Assembly: GCA_902475415.1 (NCBI GenBank)
Contig: CABRZK010000035.1
Coordinates: 1 to 13,665 of the forward strand
From: an uncultured Eubacterium sp.
GTDB lineage: Bacteria > Bacillota > Clostridia > Lachnospirales > Lachnospiraceae
Length of the DNA: 13,665 nucleotides
Direction of reading: 5' to 3'
The translations under genes were made by a program, and so were the position numbers. Below the pieces are notes generated by a model. It saw only the letters and a program-made list of their open reading frames with translations, was not told the DNA's origin and did not search any database. Shown piece by piece: positions 1-6,156 of the stretch (position 1 is its first letter; the number at the start of each line of letters is the position of its first letter).

Positions 1-2
1 CC

Positions 3-935
3 GCGACTGAAACAGGTTCTGATGCTGTGGAAAACGATACAGAAGATGCTGGTGAAGAAAAGTCAGCTGTTGTGTATACATGTCCAAACTGTGGCGCACA
101 GATTGTAACAGATCAGACTACAGCTGCAACATTCTGCTATTATTGCCATAATCCGGTACTTTTGTCAGAACAGCTGTCCGGAGATTTCCATCCGGATCAG
201 ATTGTTCCCTTTGAAATTGACCGTAAAGAGGCAGAACAGCAGTTTCTTGATTTTGTACATAAAAAGAAATTTGTGCCAAATGCATTTTTTCAGAAAAATC
301 AGATCGAAAAACTTACCGGAATCTATTATCCATATTGGGTATGTGATGCACAGGTAGATGGAGCAGTGACAGCAGAAGGCAGCAAAATCCGTGTATTTGT
401 AGCCGGAGACGAAGAGATTACTGAGACAAGAATCTATCGTATGGAGCGAGAGGGTGCGGTTTCTCTGCGGGAGATTACAAAGCATGCATTGACAAAATCG
501 GACCGTCTGCTGGCCGAAGGTGTTTTACCATACGATTTTTCCAAAGCCGAATCATTCCATATGGGATATTTATCCGGCTTCTATGCGGAAAAGCGAGATA
601 TGGAAAAAAACGATCTGGAGGCAGAGGTACACGGTGAAATAGAACAGTATACCAGAGCACTGCTGGAGGATACCATTGATGGATACACAGATGTGCATGT
701 GATCTCAGATCATGCCAGACTGACCGATGAAACGTGGAAATATACGTTACTTCCGGTATGGACGGTAACGTATAAGGGATTGAATGGAAAGACCTATTAT
801 TATTCCATGAATGGACAGAATGGAAAGACTTATGGAGAACTCCCAATTGATCGGAAAAAAGTGGCATTCTGTGGCATATTGATTGGTGGAATTGTATTTG
901 CAATTTTGCTGTTACTTGGATATTTTGTATTCTGA
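3..935 (+). CDS. Zinc-ribbon membrane protein (5' partial)
   Basis: The reading frame is open from base 3, so the gene starts before the window; a GTG at 27 is the first possible in-window start but has no convincing ribosome site. Counting from that GTG, there is a four-cysteine zinc ribbon (C19-x2-C22 and C37-x2-C40, TCPNCG...CYYC), like the TFIIB-type ribbon annotated in many Clostridia proteins. A mixed alpha/beta region of about 230 residues follows, with many aromatic and acidic residues. The protein ends in one hydrophobic helix (about residues 281-302), so it is probably tail-anchored with the ribbon in the cytoplasm. The next gene encodes a TPM-domain protein, a pairing that suggests a shared envelope-related role. 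I do not know a biochemical function for this family. Confidence 0.75.
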   Translation, partial: ATETGSDAVENDTEDAGEEKSAVVYTCPNCGAQIVTDQTTAATFCYYCHNPVLLSEQLSGDFHPDQIVPFEIDRKEAEQQFLDFVHKKKFVPNAFFQKNQIEKLTGIYYPYWVCDAQVDGAVTAEGSKIRVFVAGDEEITETRIYRMEREGAVSLREITKHALTKSDRLLAEGVLPYDFSKAESFHMGYLSGFYAEKRDMEKNDLEAEVHGEIEQYTRALLEDTIDGYTDVHVISDHARLTDETWKYTLLPVWTVTYKGLNGKTYYYSMNGQNGKTYGELPIDRKKVAFCGILIGGIVFAILLLLGYFVF

Positions 936-1072
936 TAAAAGGAGCCTCATATTCTGGATAAAAGTGTATGTGCAGAAGGCTATATTATACGTTGCATGAT
1001 GCGCATCTCGCGGAAAGAATGCCGGGGACATTCTTGAATCTGGTGTATCAGAAACAAAATCAGGGAGAAAAG

Positions 1073-1921
1073 ATGAGAATATTACAGAAAAAAACAAAGT
1101 ATCTGATCAGGCTGTCAGGAATCATTCTGGGTATACTTATGGCCGTGTCCGTTACGTTACCTGTATATGCGATGAGTCGACAGGTATACGATGATGCCGG
1201 TCTCTTTTCAGACACAGAAGTGGAAGAACTTTCAGCTGCTGTAGATGAAGCTGAATCAGAGACGGGCTGGGATCTGATGCTTTTGACCGTAAATGATGCA
1301 TCTGTTGCATCCACGCAGAACTATGCAGAAGAAAAATTTAATGAGTATCATGAAAGTGATGACGGAATTGCTTTCGTTCTGGATATGAATGCGCGCGTTT
1401 TCTACATTGCGACAGCGGGAGAAGCATACAAATATATTGTAGATTCCCGTTTAAATGAAATGCTGGATGACGCAACAGAATATGCAGCGCAGGGAGATTA
1501 CAAGCAGGCTATGCTTGTGATGATGGAAGATACAGTTACTTTCTATCAGGAAGGAAAACCAGATGATCTGACCATTTATAATGAAGATACCGGAATTTAT
1601 TACAAAGATCAGGCGAGGGACAGCGGACCGCTTTTGTCAGGTGTAGAAGTTCTGTTTGCCGCTTTGGCTGGTGGAGCTGCCTGCCTGATTTTCTGTCTGT
1701 TTATTACCGGAAAATACAGACTGAAATTTGGCAGATATCATTATAATGCCAGAGAGCATGGCTCGGTTGACCTTCACAGGAGAGAAGATCATTTTGTAAG
1801 ACAGTTTGTGACACGACGTAAAATTCCGAAAGATCCTCCACCATCATCAGGTGGCGGAACCAGTACGGTTCACCAGGGCGCTGGAGGACAGACGTTCGGT
1901 GGCGGTGGCCGGGGATTCTAA
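1073..1921 (+). CDS. TPM-domain (YgcG-like) membrane-anchored exported protein
   Basis: The ATG at 1073 is chosen over the upstream ATG at 968 because GGGAGAAAAG lies just before it and because it gives a clean signal peptide (Lys-rich start, hydrophobic residues 10-30, VYA cleavage-like motif at 31-33). The mature protein of the 282-residue precursor has a TPM domain at about residues 37-160, beginning with the typical VYDDAGLFSD and containing the FVLDMNARVFYIATAGE strand region. A transmembrane helix follows at about 187-212, then a basic cytoplasmic stretch and a Gly-rich tail ending GGGGRGF, as in YgcG-type proteins. TPM domains have been linked to phosphatase activity and to photosystem or membrane-protein maintenance in other organisms; the substrate here is unknown. 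It lies 137 bp after the zinc-ribbon gene with no obvious terminator between them, so co-transcription is likely. Confidence 0.82.
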   Translation: MRILQKKTKYLIRLSGIILGILMAVSVTLPVYAMSRQVYDDAGLFSDTEVEELSAAVDEAESETGWDLMLLTVNDASVASTQNYAEEKFNEYHESDDGIAFVLDMNARVFYIATAGEAYKYIVDSRLNEMLDDATEYAAQGDYKQAMLVMMEDTVTFYQEGKPDDLTIYNEDTGIYYKDQARDSGPLLSGVEVLFAALAGGAACLIFCLFITGKYRLKFGRYHYNAREHGSVDLHRREDHFVRQFVTRRKIPKDPPPSSGGGTSTVHQGAGGQTFGGGGRGF

Positions 1922-1949
1922 CTAACGTCAGAAATATTACGGAAAACAC

Positions 1950-1978
1950 TTCCACAGAGAATATATTAGTGATACAAT
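1950..1978 (+). promoter_or_regulatory. Promoter of the structured RNA
   Basis: TTCCAC at 1950-1955 and TACAAT at 1973-1978 are separated by 17 bp. The predicted start, about seven bases after the -10 box, falls at 1984-1986, at the first base pairs of the RNA's closing stem. This agreement supports a separate transcription unit rather than a 3' UTR. Confidence 0.55.
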
Positions 1979-1982
1979 AAAT

Positions 1983-2094
1983 AAGGTTATCCGTTCGGAG
2001 AGAGGGTTTCTGCTTGCAGATGCCTAATCCACGACACTTTTTTCAATAGCGTAGGCTTAGCGGTGCATTTCGTGTGATTGCGGATAACCTTTTT
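1983..2094 (+). ncRNA. Structured non-coding RNA candidate, family not recognised
   Basis: A perfect 11-bp closing stem joins 1983-1993 (AAGGTTATCCG) to 2081-2091 (CGGATAACCTT), followed by a T-tract. Inside it are a hairpin at 2004-2025 (nine positions, one U-U mismatch, loop CTTG) and a second arm, 2030-2037 with 2063-2065 and 2070-2074, broken by a 4-nt bulge. TAGGC (2052-2056) in the loop of the second arm can pair with GCCTA (2022-2026), giving a possible pseudoknot or alternative fold. There is no good ORF inside. The region does not carry the conserved cores I know for 4.5S/SRP RNA, 5S rRNA, c-di-GMP, THF, ZTP, guanidine or SAM RNAs. The next gene, butyrate kinase, starts more than 200 bp away after a terminator, so a cis-riboswitch role is less likely than a free small RNA. 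Confidence 0.55.
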
Positions 2095-2103
2095 GCTTTT
2101 GTT

Positions 2104-2137
2104 TGTACAGCTGTCTGGCTGTACATTTTTTATTTTT
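2104..2137 (+). terminator. Intrinsic terminator after the structured RNA
   Basis: An 8-bp stem, TGTACAGC (2104-2111) with GCTGTACA (2118-2125), has a 6-nt loop and is followed by a T-rich run. It would end transcripts from the RNA gene and any read-through from the TPM gene. The RNA's own closing stem plus T-tract just upstream could act as a first terminator. Confidence 0.75.
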
Positions 2138-2174
2138 TAGGAAATTTGTTTCAAAGAGGGAACTTTAAGGAGAC

Positions 2175-2202
2175 ATATTCTTATGCATAAGATATTCTTA
2201 TG
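2175..2202. promoter_or_regulatory. Palindrome and direct repeat upstream of buk
   Basis: A perfect 12-bp palindrome, CTTATGCATAAG, lies at 2180-2191. The 11-mer ATATTCTTATG occurs twice (2175-2185 and 2192-2202) with a 17-bp period. This resembles an operator for a dimeric regulator of the downstream butyrate kinase gene; the regulator cannot be identified. Confidence 0.35.
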
Positions 2203-2243
2203 TACAATAAAGTAATATTGAATTAAAATTCGTTAAAAAAATA

Positions 2244-2273
2244 TTGTGCAAGATATATGATATATGCTAATAT
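2244..2273 (+). promoter_or_regulatory. Probable buk promoter
   Basis: TTGTGC (2244-2249) and TAATAT (2268-2273) are spaced by 18 bp in a very AT-rich stretch. This would give a leader of about 35 nt before the buk start. Confidence 0.45.
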
Positions 2274-2317
2274 AGAACATATAAAGGTGTAAAATAAAAA
2301 GCAGGAGGATTATGATA

Positions 2318-3388
2318 ATGGAAAAATTATTAATTTTAAATCCGGGTTCTACTTCTACTAAAATTGCTTACTATGAAGATGAGAAGCAGATTTTTGTAGA
2401 GAGCATTTCTCATTCCGCAGATGAAATCGCAAAATATGATCTGATCGTTGACCAGTACGAATTTCGTAAAGATATGATCATGGAGGTCCTGAAAGAGAAA
2501 AATGTAAAACTGGAAGATCTGACAGGTATCGTTGCACGTGGTGGATTACTGCCGCCGCTGAAAGCAGGTGCTTACCGTGTAAATGACGATATGGTATGGC
2601 AGCTGAAAAATAAACCAGCCATGGAGCATGCTTCCAACCTTGGTGCTGTTATTGCTGATGCAATCGCAAAACCACTTGGAATCCCGGCTTTCATCTATGA
2701 CGGTGTAACCGTTGATGAAATGATGCCAATCTTAAAGATCACAGGTCTGAAAGAAATTACAAGAAAAGGAATCGGCCATAACCTGAATACCAGAGCTGCA
2801 GCTATGAAATATGCTCGTGAGAACGGTAAAGAGTATAAAGACTGCAAGCTGATCGTTGTACATCTTGGTGGTGGAATTTCTGTTACTTTACAGTATGGCG
2901 GAAAAGTAGCTGATATCATCAATGACGAGGATGGCCCATTCGCCCCGGAGCGTGCAGGCGGACTTCCGGTTCAGTCTCTGATCAAATATTTCGGAGAGAG
3001 CGGCATGACAACAAAAGAAATGCTCAAGAAAATGAAGAGCCGTGGCGGTCTGGTTGCACATTTTGGTGTAAACGACAGTCGTGAAGTTGAGAAAATGATT
3101 GAGAACGGTGATGAGCATGCAAAACTGATCTACGATGCAATGGCATTAAATGTAGCCCGCAAGATCGGTGAAGAAGCAGCTACTGTAGCAGGCGATATCG
3201 AAGCAATCATCCTGACAGGTGGAATCGCTTATTCTGAGTATTTCACAAACGAAGTAAAGAAAAATGCAGAGTGGATCGCACCGGTTATCGTATATCCGGG
3301 TGAGAACGAGATGGAATCCCTCGCACTTGGCGGACTTCGTGTACTGCGTGGACAGGAAGAAGCACATGAGTTTGTAAAATCTGAGTAA
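2318..3388 (+). CDS. buk: Butyrate kinase
   Basis: Cytoplasmic acetokinase-family enzyme that interconverts butyryl phosphate plus ADP with butyrate plus ATP, the last step of the phosphotransbutyrylase route. The start is placed at ATG 2318, giving 356 residues, because AGGAGG at 2303-2308 is 9 nt from it but only 3 nt from the other ATG at 2312. Family signatures are clear: the N-terminal phosphate-binding LLILNPGSTSTK (residues 4-15), VARGGLLPP, GHNLNTRAAA, the nucleotide-binding VHLGGGISV and the C-terminal ILTGGIAYS. Length is normal for Buk. No phosphotransbutyrylase gene lies beside it: upstream is the RNA region and downstream a terminator. Its partner must be elsewhere, or the enzyme acts on other short or branched-chain acyl phosphates. 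The product assignment is firm; the physiological substrate is inferred. Confidence 0.95.
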   Translation: MEKLLILNPGSTSTKIAYYEDEKQIFVESISHSADEIAKYDLIVDQYEFRKDMIMEVLKEKNVKLEDLTGIVARGGLLPPLKAGAYRVNDDMVWQLKNKPAMEHASNLGAVIADAIAKPLGIPAFIYDGVTVDEMMPILKITGLKEITRKGIGHNLNTRAAAMKYARENGKEYKDCKLIVVHLGGGISVTLQYGGKVADIINDEDGPFAPERAGGLPVQSLIKYFGESGMTTKEMLKKMKSRGGLVAHFGVNDSREVEKMIENGDEHAKLIYDAMALNVARKIGEEAATVAGDIEAIILTGGIAYSEYFTNEVKKNAEWIAPVIVYPGENEMESLALGGLRVLRGQEEAHEFVKSE

Positions 3389-3510
3389 TTTGTGAAAATT
3401 ATTCAACAATCGAATGGCAGAATCCTGGGATATCTACATCATCAATTTAAAAGCAGATGCCAGTAATTAAAAGCTGTTTGGATTAAAAAATGGGAGTGTA
3501 ATTTATATAT

Positions 3511-3571
3511 AGCCGCAGTGGCAGGAAATAGTCTGAATGAATTAGATTATATCCTGCCACTGCGGCTTTTA
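3511..3571 (+). terminator. Long-stem terminator between convergent buk and glycosyltransferase genes
   Basis: A perfect 16-bp stem, AGCCGCAGTGGCAGGA (3511-3526) with its complement at 3552-3567, has a 25-nt loop and TTTT follows on the plus strand. It ends buk transcription. On the minus strand the stem is followed by an A/T mixture rather than a T-run, so termination for the glycosyltransferase gene is probably weaker. Confidence 0.8.
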
Positions 3572-3643
3572 GATTTATAATAAAATGATGATCACGGGAG
3601 AATAGTTCTGTCTGTTGTATCTGGTTGACTGTGTAATGTGTCT

Positions 3644-4906
3644 TTAAGAGACCATTCTGCGAAGTGAAGTTTTGGGCATTTTGGAACCATGTGCAATCGG
3701 TTTCCACTCTACTTTCTTGAACATTGCAACAAATGCGATTGGAATGTAGGTCAGCATATAAATCGGGAATGTAAACATATATCCGATTTTTTTCTGCCAT
3801 GATATGTGAATATGCTTCCATTCGGTCAGGGTCGTGTAAATACCGAGAACGAGCATTGCTGCGGATGTATTAAACGTAAATTTTCCGATACAGAGCAGGG
3901 CGGAGGTGGAATCCTGTGCAGTTATAAGTGCCAGAATGGTCAGCGCCAGACCGGCAAAAGTTGCTACCATTGTTAAGATAAAAGCCGGCAGATTGGACAT
4001 CAGCATATCAAAACAGGAGAAACCGCCTTTTGATCCGATTTTGGATAATAACTGCAATCCGTATTTTCTGTATACCTGGAAATAACCTTTGACCCAGCGC
4101 AGTCGCTGATGCCAGGATACTTTCAGGCTGGTTGGCTGTTCATCATAAAATTCAGCCTTTTCGCAGTAGCCGATTTTTACATCATTTGCGATACAGTCAG
4201 CAGTAAATTCGATGTCTTCTGTTAAAAGAAAGAATTTCCAACCATCATTTTTTTCAATCAGTTCACGGGAAATCATATATCCGGTTCCGGATACCATACA
4301 ACTGTTGCCAACACGCATTCTTCCACGATTCAGAAACTGTGCTTCATGAAGAAACCAAAGACCGTAACCATGGGAAATCCAGTTATCACCAAAGTTTTTG
4401 GAATTACGGTAGCTGGTGACCGCATCATATCCGTCATTGAATGTCAGATTCATTTCTTTTATGTAATTCTCATCCAGCAGGTTATCTGCATCGAAAATAA
4501 AGAATCCGTCATAATCCTGCAGATTGTCGCTGAGGGAAATCTGATCCAGCAGATATTTTAAAGCATATCCTTTTCCAACCTGAACACGGTTAAAACGCTC
4601 ATAGATATAGGCACCATATGCATAAGCAATCTCAGCGGTACTGTCCGTACAGTTGTCAGCAACAACATAAATGTCGACAAGCTCTGCCGGATAATTTTGT
4701 CTGTGAATACTGTCCAACAGATCACCGAGAACAGTTTCTTCGTTTCTGGCGGCGATCAGTACGGCATAACGATGCATCTGCAATGGTTTGTGTGGTTTTT
4801 CTTTCTTAATGTAAGGTGCGATCAGGTAGACAATCTGATAAGAAAAACATGCAATAAATGCAAATAAGATTGACCAGTTGATTACACGGGTAATAGTAAT
4901 TAACAT
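3644..4906 (-). CDS. Membrane family 2 glycosyltransferase, processive type
   Basis: Likely makes or extends a surface polysaccharide from a nucleotide sugar at the inner face of the membrane. The start at 4906 (420 residues) is chosen because GGGAGG lies 8 nt before it; a longer form from 4960 lacks a ribosome site. There is an N-terminal membrane helix (about 7-33), then a GT-A domain with AARNEE (52-57), the metal-binding DAD (139-141), TED (229-231) supplying the probable catalytic base, and the processive-enzyme motif QRLRW (267-271). Three further hydrophobic segments follow (about 305-330, 336-360 and 375-396). This architecture matches poly-N-acetylglucosamine, hyaluronan and cellulose synthase-like enzymes; the sugar cannot be told from sequence. 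The gene stands alone and is divergent from a two-component system. Confidence 0.85.
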   Translation of the reverse strand: MLITITRVINWSILFAFIACFSYQIVYLIAPYIKKEKPHKPLQMHRYAVLIAARNEETVLGDLLDSIHRQNYPAELVDIYVVADNCTDSTAEIAYAYGAYIYERFNRVQVGKGYALKYLLDQISLSDNLQDYDGFFIFDADNLLDENYIKEMNLTFNDGYDAVTSYRNSKNFGDNWISHGYGLWFLHEAQFLNRGRMRVGNSCMVSGTGYMISRELIEKNDGWKFFLLTEDIEFTADCIANDVKIGYCEKAEFYDEQPTSLKVSWHQRLRWVKGYFQVYRKYGLQLLSKIGSKGGFSCFDMLMSNLPAFILTMVATFAGLALTILALITAQDSTSALLCIGKFTFNTSAAMLVLGIYTTLTEWKHIHISWQKKIGYMFTFPIYMLTYIPIAFVAMFKKVEWKPIAHGSKMPKTSLRRMVS

Positions 4907-4968
4907 AGCGTTTTCCTCCCTGCGTTTTTCTGAAATGTTATGTGTCGGAAAATTTTGCAAAATGAGAA

Positions 4969-5016
4969 CACATATTTTTCGATTTATTGTATGTCAAAGA
5001 ATGACATCAAAGAATG
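4969..5016 (-). promoter_or_regulatory. Glycosyltransferase promoter with overlapping operator
   Basis: On the minus strand, TTGACA (plus coordinates 4992-4997) and TATGTG (4969-4974) are spaced by 17 bp. The -35 box is overlapped by an inverted repeat, TGTCA-N5-TGACA (4992-5006), and by two copies of TCAAAGAATG on the plus strand (4994-5003 and 5007-5016, 13-bp period). Such an overlap is typical of a repressor or of an activator that touches the -35 region. Confidence 0.5.
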
Positions 5017-5434
5017 TTTTCTTTTAACTAAGTCTAATATAACAGGCAAATGTTAGGATTTTCGGCAACAATGTTTAACAAATCATTAAGAAAAAGCGTT
5101 GAAATCATAAAGAACAGAAAAAATTCCTTATAAAATAGGCAGAACTGTGACACATCCTGACAGAATATAAAACAGATCAAATTGAGACACTGGGACTTTT
5201 TTGTGCGCAGATAGAACTTTCTGCAAAGAGTTATATACATTTACCAGAGCGTGGGTGCCAGATGAATGCGGAGGTTACATCATTATTTAACGGATTATCT
5301 TCATAAATCGTTAAGAAATTCTCGCGGTTTACAGAAAGAATTGTCTGTTAAAGTGTCAGCATAAAGGATATGTGAGAAAACATTCCTTTTCGAATGCATG
5401 CAAATCGATTATAATGATGGGGAGGTGAAAGATT
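5017..5434. other. Divergent control region between glycosyltransferase and two-component system
   Basis: No convincing gene lies here. TTAACA (5075-5080) and TTAAGA (5086-5091) form direct half-sites at 11-bp spacing, as seen for OmpR/PhoP-class regulators, with a weaker TTAGGA two turns upstream (5053-5058). A further inverted repeat, TTAACG (5287-5292) with CGTTAA (5309-5314), lies nearer the regulator gene. TATAAT at 5410-5415 is a good -10 box for the two-component genes, but the matching -35 position (about 5387-5392, TTTTCG) is poor, which suggests activator dependence. A TGCATGCA palindrome lies between them at about 5395-5402. Confidence 0.45.
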
Positions 5435-6142
5435 ATGATAAATATTTTAGTATGTGATGATGATAAAGATATTGTAGACGCCATTGAAATCTATCTGGCT
5501 CCGGAAGGATATCATATCCTGAAGGCTTATGATGGCATTCAGGCCATTGAGATGATGCGCAAAAATGATATTCAGCTTTTGATCATGGACGTGATGATGC
5601 CGCGTATGGACGGAATCCGTGCGACATTGAAAATTAGAGAGGAATCAAATATTCCGATTATTATCCTGTCTGCAAAAACAGAAGACACGGATAAGATTTT
5701 CGGACTGAATGTAGGAGCCGATGATTATGTGACGAAACCATTCAATTCTCTGGAACTGGTGGCCAGAGTGAAATCCCAGCTGCGCCGGTATACAAAATTG
5801 GGGACCATGACGCAGGAGACGGCTTCGAATATATACAGAACCGGAGGACTTGAGATCAATGATGATATGAAACAGGTCACAGTCGATGGCGTAGTAGTAG
5901 AAAAATTAACACCAATTCAATATAATATCCTTCTTTTCCTGACAAAAAATAAAGGAAGAGTCTTTTCCATTGAGCAGATTTATGAAAATATCTGGAACGA
6001 AGAGGCCATCAATGCAGATAATACGGTGGCGGTACATATCCGTCATATCCGGGAAAAAATCGAGATCAATCCAAAGGAACCGCGTTACCTGAAGGTGGTA
6101 TGGGGAATCGGCTACAAGATGGAGGATATTAAAGTTGAGTAG
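5435..6142 (+). CDS. OmpR-family response regulator
   Basis: Cytoplasmic transcription factor of 235 residues with an N-terminal receiver domain (about 1-120) and a C-terminal winged-helix domain (about 135-230). The acidic pocket is D8, D9 and D10; the phosphoacceptor is D52 (LLIMDVMMP). The switch residue is S79 and the conserved lysine is K101 in VTKPF. The C-terminal half shows the usual LTPIQYNILLFL opening, the VAVHIRHIREKIE recognition-helix region and the VWGIGYKM wing. GGGGAGGTG sits just before the ATG. The sensor kinase gene starts 14 bp after the stop, so the pair is one operon. Half-sites in the upstream control region may be its own targets (autoregulation or control of the divergent glycosyltransferase); this is inference. 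No gene symbol can be assigned. Confidence 0.95.
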   Translation: MINILVCDDDKDIVDAIEIYLAPEGYHILKAYDGIQAIEMMRKNDIQLLIMDVMMPRMDGIRATLKIREESNIPIIILSAKTEDTDKIFGLNVGADDYVTKPFNSLELVARVKSQLRRYTKLGTMTQETASNIYRTGGLEINDDMKQVTVDGVVVEKLTPIQYNILLFLTKNKGRVFSIEQIYENIWNEEAINADNTVAVHIRHIREKIEINPKEPRYLKVVWGIGYKMEDIKVE

Positions 6143-6156
6143 AACAGGAGATCCTT

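Noticed and set aside
968..1072. 35-residue N-terminal extension of the TPM protein from ATG 968
   Set aside because: The nearest AAGGAG is more than 20 nt away, and the extension would bury the clear signal peptide that starts at 1073.
2183..2215. 10-codon ORF with an AAGGAG site upstream of buk
   Set aside because: Too short to support alone, overlaps an operator-like palindrome, and lies upstream of the likely buk promoter, so it is not a leader peptide of that transcript.
4907..4960. 18-residue N-terminal extension of the glycosyltransferase
   Set aside because: The ribosome site GGGAGG is correctly placed for 4906, and no site precedes 4960.
5260..5310. 14-codon ORF (ATG about 5262) in the divergent control region
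   Set aside because: It has no good ribosome site, sits within repeat-containing regulatory DNA, and is no longer than expected by chance.
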